From positions 1 to 7,592 of the forward strand of contig QMYO01000072.1 in NCBI GenBank assembly GCA_003662715.1: a stretch of DNA of 7,592 bases. Reading direction: 5' to 3'. The notes beneath the pieces are model-generated. The model made no database searches. It was given only the letters and a program-made list of their open reading frames with translations, and was not told the origin of the DNA. Numbering within the stretch: the first letter of the stretch is position 1; the number at the start of each line of letters is the position of its first letter. The DNA comes from Candidatus Bathyarchaeota archaeon. Lineage in GTDB: Archaea; Thermoproteota; Bathyarchaeia; Bathyarchaeales; Bathyarchaeaceae. The translations under genes and the position numbers were made by a program. Below, in pieces: positions 1-7,128 of this stretch.

Positions 1-188
1 ACTCTTTGTTGCTAGGCGTAGGACTCGGTGTAAGATTTAGCACGAGCCTAATTGTCCAGTTCATTTTGCTTAGTTCTGGACTTATTTCCCTCACTTTATA
101 CTCCGCTCTAATAGCGAGCGCTATAATCTTGAAACCAGTAGTAATAGGCATTTACTCTTGGGGCTTATCTAAGGGAAATCCTCCATAG
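1..188 (+). CDS. C-terminal end of a probable CPA2/Kef-type cation:proton antiporter (5' partial)
   Basis: The reading frame is open from the left edge (first full codon at base 3) to a TAG at 186-188, so only about 61 C-terminal residues are present and the true start lies outside the window. The fragment is strongly hydrophobic and holds two probable membrane helices. It begins with a glycine-rich GLGVRFSTS segment, continues through SGLIS and LYSALIASAI, and ends in a short polar tail (SKGNPP). The order 'G-R-(small residues)-LI...GLIS..LYSAL...' resembles the last helices of monovalent cation:proton antiporter-2 proteins, where a G.(R)GE/ST-ALI...G.IS..L/FSALV pattern precedes the end of the membrane domain. 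That is family resemblance by eye, not an alignment. No TrkA-N/RCK domain follows the helices, so this would be the short form without a cytosolic nucleotide-binding domain. A stress-protein gene follows about 200 nt downstream on the same strand. It could be another polytopic transporter. Confidence 0.6.
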   Translation, partial: SLLLGVGLGVRFSTSLIVQFILLSSGLISLTLYSALIASAIILKPVVIGIYSWGLSKGNPP

Positions 189-387
189 ATGTTAATAGAT
201 GACTGGACGCTACAAACTGGACTTTTCATTTTTCCATCGTTTCAGCCCTTAAAGAGGAAATAAATAAGAATCCAAGACTCGTAAATGTTAATTCCGGCAA
301 AGCGTATCTAGCATCAATTTTTATAAGGAAATAAGTATCCAAAATAACTTTATTTAGCAATTGAGCATTAGTAATGTGTGAGCAGAA
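189..387. other. Intergenic stretch between the antiporter end and the stress-protein gene
   Basis: About 200 A/T-rich bases with no credible coding frame. A T-rich patch at roughly 223-235 (including TTTTT at 229-233) could end the upstream transcript in the archaeal oligo-T manner. The right half holds the candidate TATA box for the stress-protein gene. Two ATAGATG copies lie just after the antiporter stop (about 185-202), too short to interpret. Confidence 0.5.
318..327 (+). promoter_or_regulatory. Candidate archaeal TATA box for the universal stress protein gene
   Basis: TTTTTATAAG lies about 60 nt upstream of the ATG at 388. If transcription begins about 25 nt further on, the leader would be roughly 35 to 40 nt. 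No clear BRE precedes it, so this is the best of several A/T-rich options rather than a certain site. Confidence 0.35.
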
Positions 388-774
388 ATGAAGAATAAAA
401 TGAAAATTTTAGTTGGAATTGATGGCTCAGATCATTCAAAAGCGGCGCTTATGGAAGCTATCAACGTTGCTAAAATTTTTTCAGGATTTATAAAAGTTAT
501 TACTGTTTATAAGCAAGGAATGGATAAGGAAGCTGAAAAAGTTCTGGAAGAAGCAGAGCAACATTTGAAAAAAGAAAAAATTGAATATAGTCTGTCATCA
601 ATTCTCGGTTCCAATCCTTCCAGAGCTTTAGTAAACACAGCTAAACACGAAAATTTCGACCTAATCGTGGTCGGAAGTAGAGGTTTAAGCAGTGCAGCAT
701 CCTTTCTATTAGGAAGCGTCTCTAAACAAGTGGTCACTAAAGCCACCTGCGATGTTCTTGTCGTAAAAAAGTAA
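388..774 (+). CDS. Universal stress protein, UspA family, ATP-binding type
   Basis: A 128-residue single-domain Usp fold: a small cytosolic alpha/beta protein that usually dimerises, binds ATP and modulates stress responses or partner transporters. The N-terminus carries the family opening ILVGIDGS (residues 7-14), where the Asp contacts adenine in known structures. The C-terminal nucleotide loop is complete: G96-x2-G99-x9-G109-S110, followed by the closing strand CDVLVV. This motif marks the ATP-binding subgroup as opposed to the UspA-like non-binders. The protein is slightly short for the family (commonly about 140-150 residues) because the segment after the second strand (residues 40-55) is compact. 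The ATG at 388 has a weak GTGAG 5 nt upstream. A second in-frame ATG at 400 would give the canonical start MKILVGIDGS and cannot be excluded. The gene is A/T-rich and probably transcribed alone. Its neighbours are ion transporters, and Usp proteins often accompany antiporters, so a link to ion homeostasis is plausible but inferred. Confidence 0.93.
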   Translation: MKNKMKILVGIDGSDHSKAALMEAINVAKIFSGFIKVITVYKQGMDKEAEKVLEEAEQHLKKEKIEYSLSSILGSNPSRALVNTAKHENFDLIVVGSRGLSSAASFLLGSVSKQVVTKATCDVLVVKK

Positions 775-805
775 AAAAAGGTTCAATCCTTCAACAGTTC
801 TTTTT
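773..805. terminator. Convergent junction with oligo-T runs on both strands
   Basis: The stress-protein gene and hppA face each other with only 29 nt between stop codons. On the + strand a TTTTT run at 801-805 can end the stress-protein transcript. On the - strand T7 (complement of A773-779), followed by T6 (complement of A765-770, inside the stress-protein gene), can end hppA. Archaeal intrinsic termination needs mainly such T-runs; the only hairpin here (AAGG/CCTT, 778-791) is too weak to matter. Confidence 0.55.
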
Positions 806-2801
806 AGTGCAACAGAGCAAACATAACAATGAGCGGAGCAAACACGGAAGCAACAAGAGACATCACCGTTATCATAGTGTTTAACGACGGACCAGCCGTA
901 TCTTTAAACGGGTCGCCCACGGTGTCGCCTACAACCGCAGCCTTATGTGAATCTGAACCTTTACCGCCGAATGCACCAGCTTCAATGTACTTTTTAGCAT
1001 TATCCCACAGTCCACCCGCATTAGCCATCAACAGAGCAAAAATCAAACCAGAGAATATGCTGCCTCCTAAATATCCGCCTAGCGCTTTTATGCCGCCAAC
1101 AAAGCCCACGGCCAGAGTGACAACAATCGATAGTACGCTTGGAAGCATCAGTTCCTTCAAAGCTCCTTTTGTGGCAATGTCTACGCATGTTGCATAGTCT
1201 GGTCTTGCTCCCTCCTTTCCCTCTCTCAAGCCTGGAATCTCTTTGAATTGCCTTCTAATCTCTTCAATCATTCTAAAGGCATTTTTGCCCACGCCAAGCA
1301 TCACCATTGCTGAAAATAAGGGCGGCATAGCAATACCTATGAGGGCGCCAGTTAGAACCAGCGGGTTCATCAGGTCAAAGGCGATTGTTTGGCCAGTTAA
1401 GTTTTGAACTATTTCTTGATAAGCAGCAAGCAACGCAAGCACTGTTAGTCCCGCAGCTCCTATCGCAAAACCTTTTGTTATAGCCTTAGCAGTGTTGCCC
1501 GCAGCGTCTAATCTATCAGCTATGTCTATTACTTCCTCTTCTAGTCCTGACTGCTCCGCAATTCCCTTTGCATTGTCAACGATTGGACCATATGCGTCGC
1601 CAGCAACAATCATCCCAACGATGGATAACATTCCAACGGCAGCGATGCCAACTCCATATACTCCAGCGAAGGCATATGCTATTGCTGATGCTATGCCTAT
1701 TCCGAGAAGTGGTGGAAACATGCTTATCAAGCCATAGGAAAAACCTGTTATTATGTTGATGGCTGCTCCTGTTTGAGATGCCTCTGCAGTTTTTATTACG
1801 GGAGCTCTGTCTATGGAAGTGAAGTAGTCTGTTGTAATGCCTATGACGATACCTGCGATTAACCCAACTAATGTTGCTCCCAAGATTCCGTACTCAACTT
1901 TTAGATAAATTGTTGTTAATACCATGAATACAGCAAAGATACCGCAAGTTAGGTAGGTTCCCCAGTTGAGAGCCTTCCCAGGATTTCCTCTTTTCCCAAC
2001 CCTCACCAATCCCACTCCAAGAATAGACGCTAAAATTCCCAGCCCCGCAAATATGAGTGGAAGAGTTGTTTCTATCAGTCCCATGGCTTGTCCTAGTATC
2101 ATCACTGCTACGATACTGGCAACGTAAGAGTCGAATAAATCGGCGCCCATGCCTGCCACATCACCAACGTTATCGCCAACGTTATCTGCTATCACTGCTG
2201 GATTTCTAGGGTCGTCTTCGGGAATACCTATTTCCACTTTGCCCACAAGGTCAGCGCTTACGTCAGCGGTTTTTGTGTATATGCCTCCTCCAGCCTTTGC
2301 AAATAATGCCATAGCGCTTGCGCCGAAGCTGAAGCCAAGGACAATTTCTGGGTCACCGGTGAGATAGTAGACAAGGCTTATTCCGAGTAAAGCGAGTCCA
2401 ACAACAGATAAGCCCATTACAGCTCCACCGCGGAATGCTATTGGGAAGGCTTTGTTTAATCCTTCTTTTGCTGCTTGGGCTGACTTGACGTTTGCTTTGA
2501 GAGCAACGGTCATCCCAAAGAATCCTGCTAAGCCTGAACAAATTGAACCAAAAATGTAGGCTACTCCCATAATGGGTCCGTTAGGAAGAAAAATCGCTAA
2601 GACCGTGGCTACAATTGCAACGAAAACTGCAAGATACATATATTCTCTTTTCAGAAACGCATTTGCACCTTCTTTTATTGCTTCAGCAATTTCACGCATT
2701 TTAATGGTTCCGCTGTTTTGTTTGTTCACGTAAAGGAACAGATAAATCGCAAATGCTATTGAAGCCAAAGCTGCGAATGGCGCAATTGTCCACAATTCCA
2801 T
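804..2801 (-). CDS. hppA: Membrane-bound proton-translocating pyrophosphatase, K+-independent type
   Basis: A 665-residue polytopic protein (about 16 helices expected; family range roughly 660-770) that hydrolyses pyrophosphate to phosphate and moves H+ out of the cytosol. All PPi/Mg2+ binding blocks are present: YTKTADVSADLVGKVE (175-190), EDDPRNP (195-201), the doubled DNVGDNVGD (206-214), GDAYGPIVDNAKG (401-413), LWDNAKKYIE (598-607) and GDTVGDPFKDTAGPSLN (625-641). The subtype is readable from GNTAKAITKG (435-444): Lys439 and Thr442 occupy the positions that are Lys/Thr in K+-independent and Ala/Gly in K+-dependent enzymes. All characterised K+-independent members pump protons, so Na+ transport is unlikely. 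The ATG is preceded by a GGAG at 2811-2814 (spacing 9 nt). Two oddities: Ser182 where family members usually have Gly (DVGADLVGK), and Asp224 at the ion-gate position usually held by Glu. The gene stands alone, convergent with the stress-protein gene and divergent from the P-type ATPase gene. Confidence 0.97.
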   Translation of the reverse strand: MELWTIAPFAALASIAFAIYLFLYVNKQNSGTIKMREIAEAIKEGANAFLKREYMYLAVFVAIVATVLAIFLPNGPIMGVAYIFGSICSGLAGFFGMTVALKANVKSAQAAKEGLNKAFPIAFRGGAVMGLSVVGLALLGISLVYYLTGDPEIVLGFSFGASAMALFAKAGGGIYTKTADVSADLVGKVEIGIPEDDPRNPAVIADNVGDNVGDVAGMGADLFDSYVASIVAVMILGQAMGLIETTLPLIFAGLGILASILGVGLVRVGKRGNPGKALNWGTYLTCGIFAVFMVLTTIYLKVEYGILGATLVGLIAGIVIGITTDYFTSIDRAPVIKTAEASQTGAAINIITGFSYGLISMFPPLLGIGIASAIAYAFAGVYGVGIAAVGMLSIVGMIVAGDAYGPIVDNAKGIAEQSGLEEEVIDIADRLDAAGNTAKAITKGFAIGAAGLTVLALLAAYQEIVQNLTGQTIAFDLMNPLVLTGALIGIAMPPLFSAMVMLGVGKNAFRMIEEIRRQFKEIPGLREGKEGARPDYATCVDIATKGALKELMLPSVLSIVVTLAVGFVGGIKALGGYLGGSIFSGLIFALLMANAGGLWDNAKKYIEAGAFGGKGSDSHKAAVVGDTVGDPFKDTAGPSLNTMITVMSLVASVFAPLIVMFALLH

Positions 2802-2810
2802 TTTTATCTA

Positions 2811-2814
2811 CTCC
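2811..2814 (-). promoter_or_regulatory. Shine-Dalgarno site of hppA
   Basis: On the - strand the leader reads GGAG, nine bases before the ATG at 2801-2799. It fixes the chosen start, and the N-terminal hydrophobic helix begins immediately after it. Confidence 0.7.
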
Positions 2815-2889
2815 ATAGCCAAATGCTCACTCATGAGGTTCTGGCAATAGTGGGTTTAAGTTTTATTGCCGAAGTGTTGGAATATCTAA

Positions 2890-2904
2890 TTTATAAACTT
2901 TCGC
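2890..2904 (-). promoter_or_regulatory. BRE plus TATA box of hppA
   Basis: Read on the - strand this is GCGAAAG followed directly by TTTATAAA (TATA at 2897-2890, BRE-like part at 2904-2898). It is a near-ideal archaeal promoter with a purine-rich TFB element touching the TATA box. Initiation about 25 nt downstream would fall near 2866, leaving a leader of roughly 65 nt before the start codon. Confidence 0.65.
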
Positions 2905-2971
2905 AAATCAAAATCTAGAACAATGGTGTAGCGTTGGAGTGGATAAGTTACTATCATCTTTTTACAGTTGT

Positions 2972-2982
2972 AAAATATATTA
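2972..2982 (+). promoter_or_regulatory. Candidate TATA box for the P-type ATPase gene
   Basis: AAAATATATTA lies about 95 nt before the GTG start and would give a leader near 70 nt. A second candidate, CTTAAAAG at 3024-3031, sits closer (leader about 20 nt) with AAAG a few bases upstream. The sequence alone does not decide between them. The 274-nt region 2802-3075 otherwise holds no convincing gene. Confidence 0.35.
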
Positions 2983-3075
2983 TTGGATGGTTGAAAGAAA
3001 CATTTTTTTATGAGTAAAGTGGTCTTAAAAGGCTAATGTGACAAATAATAAGAGTGAATAGAGTAGGCGGTTGAT

Positions 3076-5778
3076 GTGAGCCACGAATGGCATGCAATGA
3101 AAACGGAGGAGCTCATGGCTACTTTAAAAGCCAGTGAGAAAGGTTTGAGTTCGGAGGAAGCTGAACGTCGACTGCAGGAATATGGACCAAACGAGTTAAT
3201 TGAGAGAAAAAGAGTAACCGTCTTCCAAATTTTTCTCGGTCAATTTAAGGACATTTTCGTAATCATGCTTCTAATCGCAACCGCCATTGAATTCGGAATT
3301 GGAGAAATCGTTGACGGCTCAACTATCGCCGCCATTGTAGCGCTCAACGCAGTAGTCGGTTTTGTTCAAGAATATCGCTCAGAAAAAGCAATGGAAGCCA
3401 TGAAAAAACTGACAGCGCCCAAAGCACGAGTATTACGGGATGGAAAAGAGAAGCTTATACCAGCCAAAGAGGTTGTGCCCGGCGACATTGTACTTTTGGA
3501 GGCTGGAGACCGCATCCCCGCAGATGGTCGACTGCTTGAAGTTGTGGATTTGAAGACTGATGAGGCGGTTTTAACTGGTGAATCAACGCCTGTGGAAAAA
3601 ATGACTGGGGTTTTGGATGAGAAAACGCCTGTGGCTGATAGAAAAAATTCGGTTTTCATGGCTACTCACGTTACGTACGGTAGAGGAAGAGCAGTAATAA
3701 CTTCTACGGGTATGAGTACGGAGTTTGGAAAAGTTGCTGAGATGGTTCAAGCTGTGGAGGAGATGGATACTCCTCTCAAGCAGAAGTTGGCAAGTTTCGC
3801 TAAAAAATTGGGGATAGTAATTGTAGTTATATGTGCCCTGATATTTGCCATTGAATTGTATGAAATATTTGTTATCGGAGTGGGTATAACCGGTGAAGCC
3901 ATAACAGATATTATAAAAGCATTTGAAATAGCAGTTGCGCTGGCTGTTTCAGCCGTTCCAGAAGGCTTACCTGCCGTAGTAACAATATCTCTTGCCCTCG
4001 GCGCCCGTGAACTTGCAAAACGCAACGCCATAATTAGAAGACTTGCTTCAGCGGAAACTTTAGGAGCTACAACCGTCATCTGCTCCGACAAAACAGGTAC
4101 ATTAACAAAGGGTGAAATGACCGTACGCAAAATCTACACCAACGACAAAATGATTGACGTAACAGGGGTCGGATACGAATCTAAAGGCGACTTTCTCCTA
4201 AACGGTACTCGCATAGACCCAAAGGAGAATGCTCATCTCGCTTTGCTGTTAAGGGCCGGCACCTTATGCTCCAATGCCTCTTATGATGGGAAAAACGTGA
4301 TTGGAGACACCACCGAAGGAGCATTAATTGTAGCTGCAGCTAAGGCGGGAATGACGAAAGAAAACTTAGAGAGCATGTATCCCCGTGTTCAGGAGGTGCC
4401 CTTTACCTCTGAGAGAAAGCGCATGACAACAGTCCACAAGTCGCCGGAAGGAAAGATGTTTGCCTATGCTAAAGGAGCCCCTGAAATCGTCTTAGAACGC
4501 TGTAGTCATATCCTTAAGGATGGCAAAATAACTAAACTGACTGAAAAAGAGAGAGAACGCATTCTAAGAACAAATGAGGAAATGGCAAATGAAGCCCTAC
4601 GTGTTCTCGCCGTAGCCTATAAGGAGTTGCCAACCACCACTTCAGAAAAATTTGATGAAGAAAACTTGGAGAAAGACTTAGTTTTTCTAGGTTTGACCGG
4701 AATGATTGACCCTCCAAGAGAGGAGGCAAAGGAAGCTAACCGTCTATGTCAGCAAGCAGGCATAAAAACCGTCATGATTACTGGAGACCATAAACTTACG
4801 GCGGTGGCTATAGCTAAAGAGTTGGGCATGCTGAAAAGCGATATGACTCTAACTGGTGCTGAATTAGATAATTTAAGTGATGAAGAATTTGAGAAAATAG
4901 TGGAAGATGTGACGGTTTACGCTAGAGTTTCTCCGGAACATAAGCTTAGGATAGTTAAGGCGCTGAAAAAGAAAGGACACATTGTTGCCATGACTGGAGA
5001 CGGAGTTAATGATGCGCCGGCTCTTAAGCAGGCGGATATTGGTGTAGCTATGGGCATCACTGGCACAGACGTGACAAGAGAAGCTGCGGATATGGTGCTG
5101 GCAGATGACAACTTCGCCACAATAGTTAAAGCTGTTGAGGGAGGGCGAAGCATTTACGATAACATAAGGAAATTTTCCTTCTTCTTAATGCGTTCCAACT
5201 TCGACGAATTAGGCATCATAGCCTCCTTCGCTTTTATGGGTCTAGAACTCCCGCTTCTTCCTGGCATGATATTATGGCTAAACCTGGTTACGGATGGGGG
5301 ACCCGCTGTGGCTTTGACGATGGAGCCTCCTGAGCCAGATGTGATGCAGCGTCCTCCACGCAATCCAAACGAGGGCGTATTACATGGAAGGTTAGCTTCA
5401 ATATTGGCTACTTTTACAGCTCAGTTCCTCTTAACGGGAGGAATATTCTACTGGCAATACTATATACTCGGGGAACCTTTGGAATATGCTAGGACTATGG
5501 CTTTCATGCGGGCGACGTTGCAGGAATTATTTGTTGTATGGAATTGTCGGTCAGAAAGAAAAAACGCCTTTAGGATTAGTTTCTTATCTAACAAGTTTCT
5601 GCTGGTTGCTGTGATTGCTTCTGCTCTATTGACGGTTTTCATACCTTACATAGGACTGTTCAACACTGTTCCCATAACAGACCCCTTCGACTGGATGGTT
5701 GTCATAGTAGCCTCTCTTTCCGGCTTGCTGATATTGCCAGAGGTTTTCTATGGGAGAAAGATATGGCGCTGGACGTAA
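3076..5778 (+). CDS. SERCA-like P-type (P2A) cation-transporting ATPase, probable Ca2+ pump
   Basis: A 900-residue ion pump with the full P2 architecture. The N-terminal cation-ATPase domain (EWH..., 4-45) is followed by M1-M2 (about 59-101), the actuator domain with TGES (167-170), M3-M4 (about 246-308) with PEGLP (295-299), the phosphorylated DKTGT (Asp338), KGAPE in the nucleotide domain (466-470), MITGDH (567-572), TGDGVNDAP (640-648) and M5-M10 (about 703-893). Ca2+ ligands of SERCA all have counterparts: Glu296 (E309), Asn708 and Glu711 (N768, E771), Asn736, Thr739 and Asp740 (N796, T799, D800) and Glu817 (E908); the M5-M6 alignment needs no gap. This favours two-Ca2+ transport out of the cytosol, although archaeal relatives are largely uncharacterised. 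The start is GTG: a TAG lies four codons upstream, and the conserved EWH lies before the next in-frame ATG (3097). GGCGGTTGAT just upstream may act as the ribosome site. There is no C-terminal regulatory extension. Confidence 0.95.
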   Translation: MSHEWHAMKTEELMATLKASEKGLSSEEAERRLQEYGPNELIERKRVTVFQIFLGQFKDIFVIMLLIATAIEFGIGEIVDGSTIAAIVALNAVVGFVQEYRSEKAMEAMKKLTAPKARVLRDGKEKLIPAKEVVPGDIVLLEAGDRIPADGRLLEVVDLKTDEAVLTGESTPVEKMTGVLDEKTPVADRKNSVFMATHVTYGRGRAVITSTGMSTEFGKVAEMVQAVEEMDTPLKQKLASFAKKLGIVIVVICALIFAIELYEIFVIGVGITGEAITDIIKAFEIAVALAVSAVPEGLPAVVTISLALGARELAKRNAIIRRLASAETLGATTVICSDKTGTLTKGEMTVRKIYTNDKMIDVTGVGYESKGDFLLNGTRIDPKENAHLALLLRAGTLCSNASYDGKNVIGDTTEGALIVAAAKAGMTKENLESMYPRVQEVPFTSERKRMTTVHKSPEGKMFAYAKGAPEIVLERCSHILKDGKITKLTEKERERILRTNEEMANEALRVLAVAYKELPTTTSEKFDEENLEKDLVFLGLTGMIDPPREEAKEANRLCQQAGIKTVMITGDHKLTAVAIAKELGMLKSDMTLTGAELDNLSDEEFEKIVEDVTVYARVSPEHKLRIVKALKKKGHIVAMTGDGVNDAPALKQADIGVAMGITGTDVTREAADMVLADDNFATIVKAVEGGRSIYDNIRKFSFFLMRSNFDELGIIASFAFMGLELPLLPGMILWLNLVTDGGPAVALTMEPPEPDVMQRPPRNPNEGVLHGRLASILATFTAQFLLTGGIFYWQYYILGEPLEYARTMAFMRATLQELFVVWNCRSERKNAFRISFLSNKFLLVAVIASALLTVFIPYIGLFNTVPITDPFDWMVVIVASLSGLLILPEVFYGRKIWRWT

Positions 5779-5805
5779 CTTTTTCGAAGAAGTAGCTGAA
5801 ACCAT
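5779..5805. terminator. Convergent junction between the P-type ATPase gene and asnS
   Basis: Only 27 nt separate the two stop codons. On the + strand TTTTT at 5780-5784, immediately after the ATPase stop, is a plausible oligo-T terminator. The - strand has no long T-run beyond the asnS stop (only a TTT), so the end of the asnS transcript may run into the ATPase gene or use a site I cannot see. Confidence 0.45.
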
Positions 5806-7089
5806 TTAGGGATAGTATCTTCGGATAGTACGTGGGAAGGGAATAGTGTCCATCACGCTTTCCAACTCAAGCATCCACGCAAGCAACCGCTCAATTCCCA
5901 ATCCAAAACCAGCATGAGGAACAGTTCCATACCTTCTTATATCAATATACCACTCGTAATCTTCCTGTTTCAACCCAAGTTCCTTCAACCTCTCAATCAA
6001 CTCATCTTTGTCATCAACCCTTGCTCCACCCGTGGTGAGCTCCCCTATCCTTGGAACAATTAGGTCCACTGACATAGCGAGTTCGGGATTCTCTCGGTAT
6101 GTTTTGCAGTAGAATGCCTTTATCTGCTTGGGGTAAGCATACACGAAAACTGGACCATTAAATTCTTCTGCTAATGCTCTTTCTTCATCGAATCCGAAGT
6201 CTTCTCCCCAATTGATTTTAAGCCTTCTCTTTTGAAGTATCTTTACGGCTTCATCATAGGTTATTCTTTTAAATGGTGCATTTATTTTCGCCAATTTTTC
6301 AGCGTTCACACCTAACCTTTCAAGCTCTTTTTTGCACTGTTTAGCTACACTATGGCATACATGGCTTACGAGGTCCTCCTCTAGAATCATCATATCATCT
6401 ATGGTGGCAAATGCTTGCTCAGCCTCTACGTGCCAGTACTCTGTGAGGTGTCGTATGGTTCTGCTTTTTTCAGCTCTGAACGAAGGTGCTATACAATAAA
6501 CTTTCTCTAGTGAATAAATCAGCGCCTCAAGATGCAACTGAGCGCTCTGAGTGAGATACAGCGCTTTGTCAAAATATTTCAGTCCAAAAAGGGTGGAACC
6601 ACCTTCACAAGCGCTGGAGATAAACATAGGAGGAGAAACTTCGATGAAGCCTTGTTTTCTGAAAAACTCATGTATAAACTTCAACACTTCGCTTCGTATC
6701 TTCATGATGGTGCCCATCCTTTGGCTTCGCAACCATAGATGTCTGACGTTTCGCAGAAACTCTTTGCTCTGGTCTTTTGTTATTGGGAAAACTTCAGCCA
6801 GTCCGATGATGTTTATCTGGTCTGTGGATATTTCAAATCCTCCAGGAGCTCGCTTATCGCTTCTCACGGTTCCGCTTAATGTTATGGATGATTCTATTGT
6901 GGCTTTTTTAGCGTTAGCCCAAGCAGGGCTTTCTCTCTTCACGGTGCATTGAATGATGCCTGTGGCGTCACGTATTATGAGAAAAACGGTGTCTTTGCTT
7001 TCTCGTTTTCTGTAGACCCACCCTCTTATGTCTACTTGTTTACCCTCGTAATTCTTGTCGAAGATGGCTTGGATGGGTATGAAAGGCAT
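5806..7089 (-). CDS. asnS: Asparaginyl-tRNA synthetase (class IIb, archaeal type)
   Basis: A 427-residue cytosolic enzyme that charges tRNA(Asn) with asparagine, releasing AMP and PPi. The N-terminal OB-fold anticodon domain is present (about 14-100; VDIRGWVYRKR near its start), which separates it from the truncated archaeal AsnRS-like asparagine synthetase. The class II core has motif 1 (about 141-156, EVSPPMF), motif 2 (FRAEKSRTIRHLTEYWHVE, 204-222) and motif 3 (HAGFGLGIERL, 392-402). AsnRS rather than AspRS is indicated by SRT.RHLTE in motif 2, QSAQLHLEAL (181-190) where AspRS has QSPQ, and the ending IPFPRTIRRYYP. The segment GELTTGGARVDD (349-360) differs from the more usual GEI.GG.QRE of AsnRS, so some doubt about amino-acid specificity remains. 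The ATG at 7089 is firm, since an in-frame TAA lies two codons upstream. The PPi it produces is a substrate type for the nearby hppA product, a biochemical but not regulatory link. Confidence 0.9.
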   Translation of the reverse strand: MPFIPIQAIFDKNYEGKQVDIRGWVYRKRESKDTVFLIIRDATGIIQCTVKRESPAWANAKKATIESSITLSGTVRSDKRAPGGFEISTDQINIIGLAEVFPITKDQSKEFLRNVRHLWLRSQRMGTIMKIRSEVLKFIHEFFRKQGFIEVSPPMFISSACEGGSTLFGLKYFDKALYLTQSAQLHLEALIYSLEKVYCIAPSFRAEKSRTIRHLTEYWHVEAEQAFATIDDMMILEEDLVSHVCHSVAKQCKKELERLGVNAEKLAKINAPFKRITYDEAVKILQKRRLKINWGEDFGFDEERALAEEFNGPVFVYAYPKQIKAFYCKTYRENPELAMSVDLIVPRIGELTTGGARVDDKDELIERLKELGLKQEDYEWYIDIRRYGTVPHAGFGLGIERLLAWMLELESVMDTIPFPRTIRRYYP

Positions 7090-7094
7090 GGTTT

Positions 7095-7108
7095 ATCATC
7101 CTTCCTCC
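7095..7108 (-). promoter_or_regulatory. Ribosome binding region of asnS
   Basis: On the - strand the leader contains GGAGG (7108-7104), 14 nt from the ATG, and a second purine-rich GGATGAT (7101-7095), 5 nt from it. GGAGG is the better match to the 16S tail but unusually distant; GGATGAT has the normal spacing. Another ATG at 7099 lies between them in a different frame and has no conserved product. Confidence 0.5.
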
Positions 7109-7128
7109 TAATCTTTTCATGTTTTAGC

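Noticed and set aside
780..800. GGTTCAATCC, resembling the T-arm of a tRNA
   Set aside because: Only 29 nt separate the two flanking genes, no acceptor stem, D-arm or anticodon arm can be formed, and the sequence lies in a terminator region.
829..1197. Long antisense frames opposite hppA, the P-type ATPase and asnS (for example 829-1197, 3747-4130, 6551-6952)
   Set aside because: They are low-complexity, Ser/Pro/Ala/Thr-rich shadows of strongly conserved genes on the opposite strand and show no recognisable domain.
2830..2837. 8-bp palindrome CTCATGAG in the hppA leader
   Set aside because: Too short to stand out from chance and not extended by flanking symmetry; no pairing that would hide the ribosome site.
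2823..2918. 31-codon + strand frame with a hydrophobic stretch in the hppA/ATPase intergenic region
   Set aside because: No ribosome site precedes it, it overlaps the hppA promoter and leader on the other strand, and such a length is expected by chance.
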